From NCBI GenBank assembly GCA_003697085.1, contig RFFU01000084.1, forward strand, positions 1 through 64,000: a DNA stretch of 64,000 nucleotides, in the 5' to 3' direction. Numbering within the stretch: position 1 is the first letter of the stretch; every line of letters begins with the position of its first letter. This DNA comes from Candidatus Hydrogenedentota bacterium (lineage in GTDB: Bacteria; UBA8481; J006). Position numbers and translations under genes: made by a program. Under the pieces are notes generated by a model, which had not been told where the DNA came from, did not search any database, and saw only the letters and a list, made by a program, of their open reading frames with translations. Positions 26,217 to 35,956 of the stretch are shown here, piece by piece.

Positions 26217-27899
26217 ATGTTCGACAGGACTTTATTGAAACTTGCTCTTGATTGCGACGAAGAGTCACTTGCTTCCGCGCTTCTGGAGAAGACCGGATGC
26301 GGAGCCTGCCTGTGGTTAAGTCGGAACGATGAACTTGTCAGCGTCTCCTTGAAACACCCCGTCACTCTCGAGATCTTGGAAGACACCGCGGAAGCCCTTC
26401 GATCGCGGCTCGAAGAATGGGATTGTCCCGGCATTCCCGAAGTCGTGGATCTTGATCTCGACGAATCCGCTTCGTTTGCTCCGGAACCGATTCCTTACGA
26501 ATCCCGGTTCGTGAAGGTTGAGGAAGGGGACCGAGTGGTAGGCGGCTATGCGTTGCTCGAATTTCCAGAAGAGGAAGGAGGAGGAACTGGTTCCGCTCAA
26601 GAGGAGGTTACCGAATTTTTCTCGTCGTTGTTCGCGGTGTCGTTCAAACTGCGCCGCAGTCAGCGTCGGGTGGACAGAGCCGCGGGGCGATTGGAGGAAG
26701 TGGCGGAAGTCGGGAAGGTTTTTGCGGAGGTGGGAGAGCCCGAACGAACGATTCATCGCATTCTCGATCTGGCAAAGCAGGCTTCGGGGGCGGAAGTGGG
26801 GGCCGTTGTGCGTGCTCTTTCCGAGGAGAATTTTGTCGTCACGGGGTTGCCCCGGGAGGTGCTGGAGAGAATTCGTTTCGGAAACGGCCGGAATTTGATC
26901 GAGGTGGCCTTGCAATCCGATGAGACGCGGGTTTTCGATCGCGGTTACCTCGCGTCCAACCTTGAACCGGACTCGAGCGGGATCATTCTCGAGAACGTGA
27001 TCCTGGTTCCATTGGAGTATGAGGCGCAGCGACTTGGAGCGCTCGTGCTCTTCAATCTTCCTCCGGACCAGGTTACGGACGGACTCAATCTCGCCACGGT
27101 CGGGACGATGGCGCGCCTGGCGGCTTCCGCTTTGACATCAGAGATTCGGCAGGCTGAACGGTTGGAACAGGAACGGACGAAACAGGAATTGAAGGCGGCC
27201 TTCACGATCCAACAGGGCCTCTTGCCGAAAGAGTTTCCGGAGTTTTCCGGCGTGACGATCGCCGCCGTATCCCGTCCTTCGCGCAGCGTGGGCGGAGATT
27301 TCTATGACACCTTCTCGATCGGAGAAAATCTGTTGGGAATTCTCATTGCGGACGTGAGCGGTAAGGGCATTCCCGCCGGGCTTCTGATGGCCACGGCGCG
27401 CGCCTATATGCGGATCCTTGCGATGCGCCATCCCGATTCTCCTGCGCGATGCCTCGAGGAGCTCAATGACCAACTGGTGAAGGAGATCGCGGACAACAAG
27501 TTCATCACAGCCAACTATGTCATCGTCGATCTCGAACGGAAAAAGGTTACCTCGGCCAACGCCGGCCACCACGAAGTGCTTATCGTGTCCGACCAGGGAA
27601 CCGAGGCTGTTGAATCGGGAGGTCTACCGTTGGGGATTCTGGAGGGGACGGAATATGAAGATGTCGCGGCGGAGGTGAAAGGGGGGGACAAGATCGTGCT
27701 GTTCACGGACGGATTGATTGAGGTGAGGAATGGAGAGGGGACCCTGTTGGGAACGGACGGGTTGAAGCAGATTCTCTCTTCGATGAAAAAAGCGCCGCCC
27801 GGGGGGTTGTTAGAAAGTTTGTGGGAGGAGACGATTGCCTTTTCCGCTTCGGGAGAACCTGACGACGATTGGACGGTGGTGATCGTGGAGGTTCGTTAG
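26217..27899 (+). CDS. PP2C/SpoIIE-type serine phosphatase with GAF domain
   Basis: 560 residues from the ATG at 26217 (AAAGG just upstream; a longer frame to 26088 is unlikely). The first ~160 residues are acidic and match no domain I know. A GAF-like sensor follows (about 165-320), then a linker helix of the form ERLEQERTKQELKAAFTIQQ, typical before RsbU-type phosphatases, and the PP2C domain (about 330-558): SVGGDFYDTF, GILIADVSGKG, TANYVIVDL, NAGHHEVLI, DGLIEVRN and EPDDDWTVVIV carry the metal aspartates. It would dephosphorylate an STAS antagonist such as the next gene, controlling an anti-sigma factor. Confidence 0.92.
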   Translation: MFDRTLLKLALDCDEESLASALLEKTGCGACLWLSRNDELVSVSLKHPVTLEILEDTAEALRSRLEEWDCPGIPEVVDLDLDESASFAPEPIPYESRFVKVEEGDRVVGGYALLEFPEEEGGGTGSAQEEVTEFFSSLFAVSFKLRRSQRRVDRAAGRLEEVAEVGKVFAEVGEPERTIHRILDLAKQASGAEVGAVVRALSEENFVVTGLPREVLERIRFGNGRNLIEVALQSDETRVFDRGYLASNLEPDSSGIILENVILVPLEYEAQRLGALVLFNLPPDQVTDGLNLATVGTMARLAASALTSEIRQAERLEQERTKQELKAAFTIQQGLLPKEFPEFSGVTIAAVSRPSRSVGGDFYDTFSIGENLLGILIADVSGKGIPAGLLMATARAYMRILAMRHPDSPARCLEELNDQLVKEIADNKFITANYVIVDLERKKVTSANAGHHEVLIVSDQGTEAVESGGLPLGILEGTEYEDVAAEVKGGDKIVLFTDGLIEVRNGEGTLLGTDGLKQILSSMKKAPPGGLLESLWEETIAFSASGEPDDDWTVVIVEVR

Positions 27900-28141
27900 A
27901 GCAACGGATCGAAAAACGAATTTCAGAGTCTTGTGAACGTGGAAAGACTCAAGGAATTGGATCGAAGCGGCGGCTTTTAACCGGGAGAGGTCCCGCCTCG
28001 CAAAAAACGTCCCTTTTATTTTCGGAGCCTGGCATCGTTTTTTCGGCTTGTTTGCCCCGGGATTTCCGGATAAGTTTTCCCCTCGAAGCGTCGGTCGAGA
28101 ATTCCGAACCGAGGAAACCTTTCAGGAGGGCGGAGTTTCAG

Positions 28142-28447
28142 ATGGAGATCGTGAAGGAGGAGGAAGGCGAGGCCCTGCTTTACAAACTGAACGGGGATTT
28201 GGACGTCTACTCCACGGGGGAAGTGGAATCGGCATTACTGGAAGGTCTCGAAGAGGGAAGAACGATCGTCGTGGACCTTTCCGAGGTTCCTTTTGCGGAC
28301 TCCTCGGGGTTGGGCGGTTTGATTGGTGTTTACAAGAAGGCGCGCGCTCGGGGGATCGAGATTCGCTTGCGCAATCCCAAGCCCATTGTTTCCGAGATAC
28401 TCACGATCACGCATATGAAGAAATTCTTTCCGGTGGAGGAGAGTTAG
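28142..28447 (+). CDS. STAS-domain anti-sigma factor antagonist
   Basis: 101 residues. The ATG at 28142 follows a strong GGAGGGCGGAG site; the open frame reaches 27869 but the upstream part is not protein-like. It is a lone STAS domain with the phosphorylatable serine in PFADSSGLGGLIGVYKKA, the SpoIIAA/RsbV signature. Unphosphorylated antagonist sequesters a kinase/anti-sigma factor and frees a sigma factor or other partner. It lies one gene after the SpoIIE phosphatase, its expected activator. No HATPase kinase is seen in the window, so the third partner is elsewhere. Confidence 0.94.
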   Translation: MEIVKEEEGEALLYKLNGDLDVYSTGEVESALLEGLEEGRTIVVDLSEVPFADSSGLGGLIGVYKKARARGIEIRLRNPKPIVSEILTITHMKKFFPVEES

Positions 28448-28459
28448 GCGGATTCTTTC

Positions 28460-28533
<74 letters not shown>

Positions 28534-28641
28534 ATGCGTGTATGCAGGGGGACGGAGCAGGATCGAGGTGGTCGCGGGTGACACCGAGCGCGATTCCGTA
28601 ACGGTCGCGGCCGAGGTGTGGAAAAAAAAGAAAAAATTCTG

Positions 28642-28669
28642 TTGACCGCTGTTTCGACTTGTGGATAAT
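28642..28669 (+). promoter_or_regulatory. Sigma70-type promoter of the rpmG-secE-nusG operon
   Basis: TTGACC (28642-28647), 16-base spacer, GATAAT (28664-28669), each one base off consensus. It lies about 110 bases before rpmG, after an A-rich stretch that could serve as an UP element. Confidence 0.7.
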
Positions 28670-28779
28670 TACTCGCTCGATCCCCGAAATGTCCTGAATT
28701 CAGAAATCTGAAAACGACGTTCGTCGTCTGGAAAATCAGGTTGGTAATAGGTTTCGGGCGTTGGGAGATTGAAGGAAAG

Positions 28780-28944
28780 GTGGCCGGAAAACCTATGCAA
28801 GAGATCATCACGTTGGCGTGCGAGGTCTGCAAGAGGCGGAATTACTCGACGAAGAAGACGAAGCGGCCGAATCAGCCGCGTCTTGCCTTGAAGAAGTACT
28901 GCCGGTACTGCAGAAACCGCACGATCCACAAGGAGATCAAATAG
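28780..28944 (+). CDS. rpmG: 50S ribosomal protein L33
   Basis: 54 residues from the GTG at 28780, chosen because it gives the family-type start MAGKPMQEIITLACEVCKRR and has AAGGA just upstream; the ATG at 28795 would shorten it by five. This is the zinc-binding (C+) form with C-E-V-C and C-R-Y-C pairs. L33 sits at the E site of the large subunit. It heads the typical bacterial order rpmG, tRNA-Trp, secE, nusG. Confidence 0.96.
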   Translation: MAGKPMQEIITLACEVCKRRNYSTKKTKRPNQPRLALKKYCRYCRNRTIHKEIK

Positions 28945-29083
28945 CGAGCGGGCGGACTTGCGTGATCCCCGCCGAAAGTTTTCCGCGGGGATGTGGGAGA
29001 ACCGCGCCGAAATTTTCCGGCGGACAATTGTTGTGAGAGAGGGAACGGCGGGCGTGGCGCCCTCCCGCCGATGGGACGCAAAC

Positions 29084-29156
29084 AGGGCTGTAGCTCAATT
29101 GGTAGAGCACCGGTCTCCAAAACCGGGGGCTGCGAGTTCGAGTCTCGCCGGCCCTG
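29084..29156 (+). tRNA. tRNA-Trp (anticodon CCA)
   Basis: A 73-base cloverleaf. Acceptor AGGGCTG pairs with CGGCCCT (one G-T pair); the anticodon stem CCGGT/ACCGG encloses CTCCAAA, giving CCA. T arm GCGAG/CTCGC with TTCGAGT. Discriminator G; no encoded CCA tail. It sits between rpmG and secE, the usual place in many bacteria. Confidence 0.97.
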
Positions 29157-29207
29157 CGGGGAAAGAAGACGCGGTGCGGGACGAAAGGCGAGGAACGGCT
29201 TGGAGAC

Positions 29208-29417
29208 GTGAGTAGGATCAAGAAAGTTCGGACGTATTTTGAGGAAGTCTGGAACGAGGTGAAGTGGGAAGGGGGCAAGGTCACGTGGCCTTCCAACGAG
29301 GAGGTCAAGGGATCGACGATCGTCGTGATCGTCACTGTCGCCCTTATGGCTGTCTATTTCGCCGTCGTGGACACCGGTATCGGTTGGGCGGTGGCGAAGA
29401 TGTTGGGAGTACGGTAG
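29208..29417 (+). CDS. secE: Protein translocase subunit SecE
   Basis: 69 residues, the short single-span SecE form. The amphipathic helix ends in EVKWEGGKVTWPSNEEV, the conserved WP region, followed by one membrane helix (about 36-57). SecE clamps SecY in the inner-membrane translocon. It begins at a GTG with GGAG close upstream and is followed after three bases by nusG. Confidence 0.95.
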   Translation: MSRIKKVRTYFEEVWNEVKWEGGKVTWPSNEEVKGSTIVVIVTVALMAVYFAVVDTGIGWAVAKMLGVR

Positions 29418-29420
29418 GAG

Positions 29421-30101
29421 ATGGTTGAAGCGATGGAAGAAAAAGCGGAAGAAGCGGTCGCGGGCACCGCTGTTGCGGGCAGTGCGCCGGAGGTGGAAGC
29501 AGACTCAGAAAGGGCTGCTCCGGAAGCCCCGCCTTCGGAAGAACCGAGGAAAGAGCCGAAGAAGAAGTGGTATGTGGTTCATGCCCAGTCGGGGATGGAA
29601 AACAAGGTGCAGGCCAATCTGGAGAAGCGAATCAAGACGTTGGGGGTTTCAGACAGGGTCTTTCGGATCCTGATCCCCACGGAGGTTGTCGCGGAGATGC
29701 GCGACGGCAAGCGGAAGATTTCACGACGAAAGATCTTTCCCGGGTATGTATTGGTGGAGATGCTCGAGGGGGATGAAGAGGCGTGGTACGTGATTCGCAA
29801 CACGCCGGGGGTGACGAACTTCGTGGGAGCGAACGGGCGCCCTCAGGCGTTGACCGAATCGGAAGTGAATCTTCTGTTGCAACAAAGTGGCTTGAAGGGC
29901 GAGACCGAGAAGCCGAAGGTGAAGCCGAAGTTGGAGATCGAGGTGGGCGAATCGGTAAGGATTACGGATGGTCCCTTCCGCGATTTCGTTGGAAAGGTGG
30001 AGGAGACGAATCCCGACCGCGGGAAGGTGAAGGTGATGGTCACAATCTTCGGACGAACGGCCCCGGTCGAACTCGATTTTATGCAGATCGCGAAGTTGTG
30101 A
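29421..30101 (+). CDS. nusG: Transcription termination/antitermination protein NusG
   Basis: 226 residues, longer than the ~180 typical because of a ~45-residue Glu/Ala/Pro-rich N-terminal extension before the NGN domain, which begins at [11 protein letters not shown] (Trp near 50). The C-terminal KOW domain has [19 protein letters not shown] and the family ending MQIAKL. NusG binds RNA polymerase and links it to Rho or the ribosome. The start is ambiguous: AGGAG directly abuts the ATG at 29421, and an in-frame ATG at 29433 sits 12 bases from it; either keeps most of the extension. Confidence 0.95.
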   Translation: MVEAMEEKAEEAVAGTAVAGSAPEVEADSERAAPEAPPSEEPRKEPKKKWYVVHAQSGMENKVQANLEKRIKTLGVSDRVFRILIPTEVVAEMRDGKRKISRRKIFPGYVLVEMLEGDEEAWYVIRNTPGVTNFVGANGRPQALTESEVNLLLQQSGLKGETEKPKVKPKLEIEVGESVRITDGPFRDFVGKVEETNPDRGKVKVMVTIFGRTAPVELDFMQIAKL

Positions 30102-30132
30102 TCGGCGCAGGAAAGAAGATGCGGAGGCGACG

Positions 30133-30555
30133 GTGAAGAAAGTATTGACGGAGATCAAGTTACAGATTCCGGCGGGGAAGGCTGGGCCGGCTCCGCCGGT
30201 CGGTCCCGCCTTGGGGCAACATGGGGTCAACATCATGGAATTCTGCAAGGCCTTCAATGCCAGGACGCAGAAGGAAGGGGACACGATCATCCCAGTGGTC
30301 ATTACGGTATATGCGGACCGGTCGTTCACGTTCGTTTGCAAGTCCCCCCCCGCGGCGGTCCTTCTCCGCCAGGCGGCGGGGATCCCGAAGGGGTCGGGAG
30401 AACCGAACCGAACCAAGGTAGGGCGGGTGACGAAGGCGCAGGTGGAAGAGATAGCGAAGAAGAAGATGCCGGATCTGAATGCCAACGATCTTGGCGCCGC
30501 CGTGAAGATTATCGAGGGGACGGCGCGGTCGATGGGGATCGAGGTGACGGCATGA
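30133..30555 (+). CDS. rplK: 50S ribosomal protein L11
   Basis: 140 residues, normal length. The [21 protein letters not shown]-terminal domain and the RNA-binding C-terminal domain (ending [18 protein letters not shown]) are intact. L11 forms part of the GTPase-associated centre. Starts at a GTG with GGAGG five bases upstream and overlaps rplA by ATGA. Confidence 0.98.
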   Translation: MKKVLTEIKLQIPAGKAGPAPPVGPALGQHGVNIMEFCKAFNARTQKEGDTIIPVVITVYADRSFTFVCKSPPAAVLLRQAAGIPKGSGEPNRTKVGRVTKAQVEEIAKKKMPDLNANDLGAAVKIIEGTARSMGIEVTA

Positions 30556-31268
30556 AGCGCGGAAAGAAAATTTCGGCCGCGCGCGCCAAGGTCGCCGAGG
30601 TGGTTTCGGAGAAGGGACGACTTTCGGCGGCCGAAGCGGTGGCTTTGGCCAAGGAGACGGCGCGGGCGGGGTTCGATGAAACGGTCGAGTTGGCGTTGCG
30701 CCTCGGGATCAACCCGACGCAATCGGATCAGAATGTTCGGGGGACCGTTATGCTGCCGCGGGGGTCGGGAAAGAAGGTCCGAGTGGCGGTTTTCGCCTCC
30801 GGAGACAAGATCAAGGAGGCAGAAGCGGCGGGGGCGGATGTCGTGGGCGGTGCCGATCTCGTGGAGAAGGTTGCGGGAGGGTGGTTGGAGTTCGACGTGG
30901 CCATCTCGACTCCCGATATGATGAAGAACGTCGGCCGTCTCGGCAAGATCCTTGGTCCTCGCGGGTTGATGCCGAACCCGAAATCCGGGACCGTGACCTT
31001 CGACGTGGAGCGCGCCGTGAAGGAATTCAAGGCGGGGAAGGTCGAGTATCGAAATGACAAGGGCGGGAACGTCCACGTTCCGATCGGCAAGGCTTCGTTC
31101 CCGGAGGAGGACCTCGTCGAGAACGCGCGGGCCGTGATCGATGCGGTTCTGAAGGCGAAACCCTCGTCCTCGAAAGGAACCTATCTTCAATGTGTTACGA
31201 TTTCGACGACGATGGGGCCGGGGATCCCGGTCGATCCGGTGATTTTGCGAAAGGAGTTGGGCAAGTAA
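30552..31268 (+). CDS. rplA: 50S ribosomal protein L1
   Basis: 238 residues from the ATG at 30552, which overlaps the rplK stop. Typical L1 blocks are [31 protein letters not shown] and the C-terminal [14 protein letters not shown]1 forms the mobile stalk at the E site and in many bacteria represses its own operon by binding the mRNA leader. The stop overlaps the rplJ start by one base (TAATG). Confidence 0.98.
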   Translation: MKRGKKISAARAKVAEVVSEKGRLSAAEAVALAKETARAGFDETVELALRLGINPTQSDQNVRGTVMLPRGSGKKVRVAVFASGDKIKEAEAAGADVVGGADLVEKVAGGWLEFDVAISTPDMMKNVGRLGKILGPRGLMPNPKSGTVTFDVERAVKEFKAGKVEYRNDKGGNVHVPIGKASFPEEDLVENARAVIDAVLKAKPSSSKGTYLQCVTISTTMGPGIPVDPVILRKELGK

Positions 31269-31810
31269 TGCTGACGCGAGCCGAGAAGGAGGAGGTCGTC
31301 CGCGGAATTCGACGGGAATATTCGGAAAAGGCGGCGACCGGCGGGGGGGTGGTTTTCGGAGACTACCGCGGGCTGACCGTGGCCGAGATGACCGAGTTAC
31401 GGAATCGGCTTCGGGAAAAAGCGGTCAAAATCCGCGTCCTGAAGAATACTCTGGTGAGACGCGCGTTGGCCGAGGAAGGGATCGAGGGGTTGGACGAACT
31501 GACGGCGGGGCCGACGATCGTGGCTTTTTCTCCCGACGAGGTCAGTGCCGCCAAGGCGATGGTGGAGTTTGCCAAGGGGGGAGCCAAGGGGAGCGCGACC
31601 GCCGCTTTTCGATTGAAAGGGGGGGTCATCGGCGGCGAGGTTCTTTCGGAGAAGGAGATCAATGAATTGGCGCTTTTGCCGGGGCGGGAGGAGGTTTTCG
31701 CGAAACTGCTTGCTCTTTTGCAGGCTCCCGCCGTGCATCTGTTGCGGTTAATCAACGAGCCGGCCGGAAGGATGGTTCGATTGATTCAGGAAGCGAAGAA
31801 GGCGGAATGA
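31268..31810 (+). CDS. rplJ: 50S ribosomal protein L10
   Basis: 180 residues from the ATG at 31268. Conserved features are VVFGDYRGLTVAEMTELR, KNTLVRRAL and a C-terminal L7/L12-binding helix. L10 anchors the L7/L12 dimers on the stalk. There is no space for a separate L10 leader because its start overlaps the rplA stop, so the usual stringent autoregulatory leader is absent here. Confidence 0.97.
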   Translation: MLTRAEKEEVVRGIRREYSEKAATGGGVVFGDYRGLTVAEMTELRNRLREKAVKIRVLKNTLVRRALAEEGIEGLDELTAGPTIVAFSPDEVSAAKAMVEFAKGGAKGSATAAFRLKGGVIGGEVLSEKEINELALLPGREEVFAKLLALLQAPAVHLLRLINEPAGRMVRLIQEAKKAE

Positions 31811-31864
31811 AAAAGGAAATGAAACGGGAAAAATCGGAAAAATCATCAGAGGAGGATGGTGGAA

Positions 31865-32245
31865 ATGGAATTGGCTGAGTTGAAAGAGGCGATCAAGGGC
31901 CTGTCCCTCTCCGACGCCGCGACGTTGGTGAAGGAGTTGGAGGAGGAATTGGGCGTTTCGGCGGCGGCTCCGGTGGCCGTTGCGGCGGTTCCCGGAGCGG
32001 GTGCGGCTCCGGCGGGAGGAGCCGAGGAAGAAAAGACGGAGTTCGACGTGATCCTCGTCTCCGGCGGGGACAAGAAGATCAACGTCATCAAGGCCGTCCG
32101 GGAGATCACGAGCCTGGGTCTGAAGGAGGCAAAAGAGCTCGTGGATGCCGGTGGAAAACCCGTCAAAGAAGGCGTTTCGAAGGAAGAAGCCGAGGAGATC
32201 AAGAAGAAACTGACCGAAGCCGGCGCAACAGTTGAGATCAAGTAA
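31865..32245 (+). CDS. rplL: 50S ribosomal protein L7/L12
   Basis: 126 residues. I chose the ATG at 31865, nine bases after GGAGG; the ATG at 31856 overlaps that site. N-terminal dimerisation helices, an Ala/Gly/Pro hinge (about 40-58) and the C-terminal factor-binding domain with [20 protein letters not shown] are complete. It recruits translational GTPases. A 162-base gap follows before rpoB. Confidence 0.98.
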   Translation: MELAELKEAIKGLSLSDAATLVKELEEELGVSAAAPVAVAAVPGAGAAPAGGAEEEKTEFDVILVSGGDKKINVIKAVREITSLGLKEAKELVDAGGKPVKEGVSKEEAEEIKKKLTEAGATVEIK

Positions 32246-32407
32246 TCTCTTTTTCTTGAAGAAGATGGGGAAGCCGAGCCGGGGCGGGCGTGTATGCGGG
32301 GCGTCCGCTCGTGTCGGGTCCCTGGATGTCGAGAAAGTGTTGAAAGGGGAAGAGGTTGAAGGCGCCGTTCGGAGCCCGCAACCGTATGGCGGAAGGAGTC
32401 GTGAAAT

Positions 32408-35400
32408 ATGAGTGTTCGGCCGGGTCCCTACAGGGAACGGATTTCATTTGCGAAGTTGGAACCGTCCGTGGAGTTACCGGATCTTGTCGAGGTCCAGCGG
32501 CGGTCCTACGATTGGTTTCTCCAACTTGATGTCGATCCCGACAAGAGGAAGGATCAAGGATTGGAGTCGGTTTTCCGGGAAATCTTTCCGATCGCGGACA
32601 CCTATGAGAAGAACCTGATTCTCGAGTACGTCGGCTATAGTTTGGGCGAACCAAAGTATTCGGAATTTGAGTGTTCGGAGCGGGACCAGACCTATGCGGC
32701 ACCGCTGAAGATCAAGGTTCGTCTGATCAACAGACTGACGGGGGAAATCCGGGAACAAGACGTTTATATGGGAGATATTCCTCTGATGACTTCCCGGGGG
32801 ACGTTTATTATCAACGGAGCGGAACGGGTGATCGTGAACCAAATTCATCGTTCGCCGGGTGTCGTTTTCGACCACGACGAGGGAAAGACTCATCCGGCGG
32901 GAAAGCGTCTCTATTCGGGGAAGGTTCTGCCGTACCGGGGTTCGTGGATCGAGATGGAGTACGAAGTCGGAGAGATTCTGAACGTACGACTTGATCGAAA
33001 GCGTAAAATTCCTGTTACAACGTTTCTCCGCGTGCTGGGGCTGGAAACGAACGAGGCGATCCTCCGCCATTTCTACAAGCCGGAGGTTCTCAAGCGGGCG
33101 AAGGTTTCCCTCGAGAAGGAACATCCGTGGCTGGGCAGGGTCCCGATGGAGAACATCGTGGACGGGGAGACCGGTGAGGTGATCGCGTATGCGGGGGTTC
33201 CTCTCGATGAGAAGTACGTCATGGATCTCGAGGAAGCCGGGGTCGAGAGGATCATCGTGGCCGGACCGGCCTTGATTCGAAAGCGGGAAGGGGAAGTGGA
33301 GGGCGAGGACGAAACGATCCTCGTGACACTGGCCGAGGAGCGAAAGAAGATGGGCAAGGACCGGGACAACCCGGTGGTCACGGCGGATGAAGCGGTCATC
33401 CGCATTTACGATCTTCTTCGCCCAGGAGATTCTCCGCCTGTCGAAACGGCCCGCGAAGAGATTCGGAGGGTTTTCCAAGATCCCCGCAGGTACGATCTGA
33501 GTGATGTCGGCCGATACCAATTGAATCGGAAGTTAAAGATGAGCGGAGAAGAGAGCGACGAACGTATCCTCCGGCTCGAGGATGTTCTGGCCGTAATTGA
33601 CAAATTGATCGAGTTGAATGTGGAGCAAGGCGCCACGGACGATACGGACCATCTGGCGAATCGGCGTGTGAGGTCCGTTGGAGAGTTATTGCAGAATCAA
33701 TTCCGAACGGGATTGATGCGGATGGAGAAGGTCATACATCAGCGGATGACGACGCAGGATGAGGACACGATGACGCCGCAGGAATTGATCAACATCAAGC
33801 CGGTCACGGCGATTGTGAAGGAATTTTTTGGCTCGTCACAACTGAGCCAGTTTATGGACCAGGTCAATCCGCTTTCCGAGCTGACCCATAAACGCCGTCT
33901 TTCGGCTCTCGGTCCCGGGGGACTGAAGCGGGAGCGGGCGTTGTCAGACGTGCGAGACGTCCATCGGACGCATTACGGGCGGATTTGTCCGATCGAGACT
34001 CCGGAGGGGGGCAACATCGGACTGATCGTCTCCTTGGCGACGCATGCGCGCGTAAACGAGTATGGGTTCATCGAGGCTCCGTATCGGCGTGTCAAGAACG
34101 GGCATGTCCTGGACGAAGTGGATTGGCTGACGGCGGATGCGGAGGATCGGTATGTCGTGGCGCAGTTTTCAACGGAAGTGGACTCGAAGACGCGCCGGTT
34201 TGCGGTCGAGAAGGCCTTCGTGCGCCGGCGGGCGGAGTATTATTTCGAGGATCCGGAGAAGGTGGATTACATGGATGTCTCGCCGGATATGATGGTTTCG
34301 GTCTCGACGGCTTTGATTCCTTTTCTGGAGCATGACGACGCGAATCGGGCCTTGATGGGTTCGAATATGCAGCGGCAGGCCGTTCCACTCTTGTGTCCCG
34401 AGGCTCCCCGCATCGGGACGGGGATGGAATTTCGAGCGGCGTACGATTCCGGGGCCATGGTAACGGCGTTAGAGGAAGGCGAGGTCGTGTACGTGGACGC
34501 GGCGCGGATTCTCGTGAAAGAGCCGCGCCGTTCGACCCCCCGCGAATACCGCCTCTTCAAATTTCACCAGTCGAATCAGTCGACGTGCATCAACCAACGT
34601 CCGCTTGTTTCCGTCGGAGACAAGGTTTCCCGGGGGCAGGTTTTGGCCGACGGGGCCGCTACGGAGAAAGGCGAACTCGCGTTGGGGCGGAACGTCGTCG
34701 TCGCCTTTATGTCCTGGGAAGGCTATAACTTCGAGGATGCCATTATCGTTTCGGAACGGCTCCTGAAGGATGATGTCTATACATCGATTCATATCGAATC
34801 TTTCGAAGTGGAGGCGCGGGATACAAAGATCGGCAAGGAACAGATAACGCGGGACATTCCGAACGTGGCGGAGGCGAGTCTGGAGCACCTGGACGAGAAT
34901 GGGATCGTCAAGGTAGGCTCCTGGGTCAAACCCCTGGATATTCTCGTGGGAAAGATCACGCCGAAGGGCAGCGGGGATTTAACTCCGGAACACAAACTGC
35001 TCTATTCGATCTTTGGTGAAAAAGCGCGGGACGTGCGAGACACGAGTTTGAAGGTCCCTCATGGCGTCGAGGGGGTCGTGAAGGAGGTGAAGGTCTTCAC
35101 GCGGCAGGCCGGGGACGAGTTGAATCCGGGAGTCGAGATGAAGGTGAAGGTTTTAGTCGCGAACAAGCGGAAGTTGAGCGTGGGGGACAAGATGGCGGGG
35201 CGGCATGGGAACAAGGGGGTGGTTTCGATCATCGTTCCGGAGGAAGATATGCCGTATTTGGAGGACGGCACGCCGGTGGACATCGTTCTCAACCCGCTCG
35301 GCGTTCCCTCGCGGATGAACATCGGCCAGATTCTCGAGACGCACTTCGGCTGGGCGGCGCATCATCTCGATCTTTTCATTTCCACGCCGGTCTTCAACGG

Positions 35401-35956
35401 CGCCACCGAGAACGAGGTAAAGTTTTATCTGGCGGAAGCGGGATTACCTCCGGACGGCAAAACGGTTGTCTACGATGGAAAGACGGGAGACCGAATCGAC
35501 CAGGAGGTGGTCGTCGGCGTGATGTATGTGTTGAAACTGGACCATCTTGTGGACGATAAGATGCATGCGCGTTCCACGGGACCTTATTCTCTCGTGACCC
35601 AGCAGCCTCTTGGAGGAAAGGCCCAGTTCGGAGGGCAGCGGTTGGGGGAGATGGAAGTCTGGGCGCTGGAGGCGTACGGTGCCGCCTACACGTTGCAGGA
35701 ATTGCTGACCGTCAAGTCGGACGATGTCGTGGGCCGTTCCAAGATCTACGAAGCCATCGTGAAGGGCGAGAATGCCTCGCCGCCGGGGATCCCGGAATCC
35801 TTTAGCGTTCTGGTACGCGAACTTCAAGGTCTGGCCTTGGATGTTCAGGTGATTTCGGAGGATGGAGAAATTATCGAGTTGAGGGAAACGGACGAGACGG
35901 ACCTCTTTTCCGGAATGCAGGCCGCCATGCAGAGGCGGAAAAGGAGTGAGAAGTAA
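32408..35956 (+). CDS. rpoB: DNA-directed RNA polymerase subunit beta
   Basis: 1182 residues, close to the short (Bacillus-like) size and lacking the large E. coli insertions. The rifampicin region at residues 473-505 has [13 protein letters not shown], then [19 protein letters not shown], with the Asp, His and Ser whose changes give resistance in E. coli all in the sensitive form. [11 protein letters not shown] and [12 protein letters not shown] (active-site side) and the C-terminal [19 protein letters not shown] are intact. AAGGAG lies ten bases before the ATG. The stop overlaps the rpoC start by one base. Confidence 0.99.
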   Translation: MSVRPGPYRERISFAKLEPSVELPDLVEVQRRSYDWFLQLDVDPDKRKDQGLESVFREIFPIADTYEKNLILEYVGYSLGEPKYSEFECSERDQTYAAPLKIKVRLINRLTGEIREQDVYMGDIPLMTSRGTFIINGAERVIVNQIHRSPGVVFDHDEGKTHPAGKRLYSGKVLPYRGSWIEMEYEVGEILNVRLDRKRKIPVTTFLRVLGLETNEAILRHFYKPEVLKRAKVSLEKEHPWLGRVPMENIVDGETGEVIAYAGVPLDEKYVMDLEEAGVERIIVAGPALIRKREGEVEGEDETILVTLAEERKKMGKDRDNPVVTADEAVIRIYDLLRPGDSPPVETAREEIRRVFQDPRRYDLSDVGRYQLNRKLKMSGEESDERILRLEDVLAVIDKLIELNVEQGATDDTDHLANRRVRSVGELLQNQFRTGLMRMEKVIHQRMTTQDEDTMTPQELINIKPVTAIVKEFFGSSQLSQFMDQVNPLSELTHKRRLSALGPGGLKRERALSDVRDVHRTHYGRICPIETPEGGNIGLIVSLATHARVNEYGFIEAPYRRVKNGHVLDEVDWLTADAEDRYVVAQFSTEVDSKTRRFAVEKAFVRRRAEYYFEDPEKVDYMDVSPDMMVSVSTALIPFLEHDDANRALMGSNMQRQAVPLLCPEAPRIGTGMEFRAAYDSGAMVTALEEGEVVYVDAARILVKEPRRSTPREYRLFKFHQSNQSTCINQRPLVSVGDKVSRGQVLADGAATEKGELALGRNVVVAFMSWEGYNFEDAIIVSERLLKDDVYTSIHIESFEVEARDTKIGKEQITRDIPNVAEASLEHLDENGIVKVGSWVKPLDILVGKITPKGSGDLTPEHKLLYSIFGEKARDVRDTSLKVPHGVEGVVKEVKVFTRQAGDELNPGVEMKVKVLVANKRKLSVGDKMAGRHGNKGVVSIIVPEEDMPYLEDGTPVDIVLNPLGVPSRMNIGQILETHFGWAAHHLDLFISTPVFNGATENEVKFYLAEAGLPPDGKTVVYDGKTGDRIDQEVVVGVMYVLKLDHLVDDKMHARSTGPYSLVTQQPLGGKAQFGGQRLGEMEVWALEAYGAAYTLQELLTVKSDDVVGRSKIYEAIVKGENASPPGIPESFSVLVRELQGLALDVQVISEDGEIIELRETDETDLFSGMQAAMQRRKRSEK

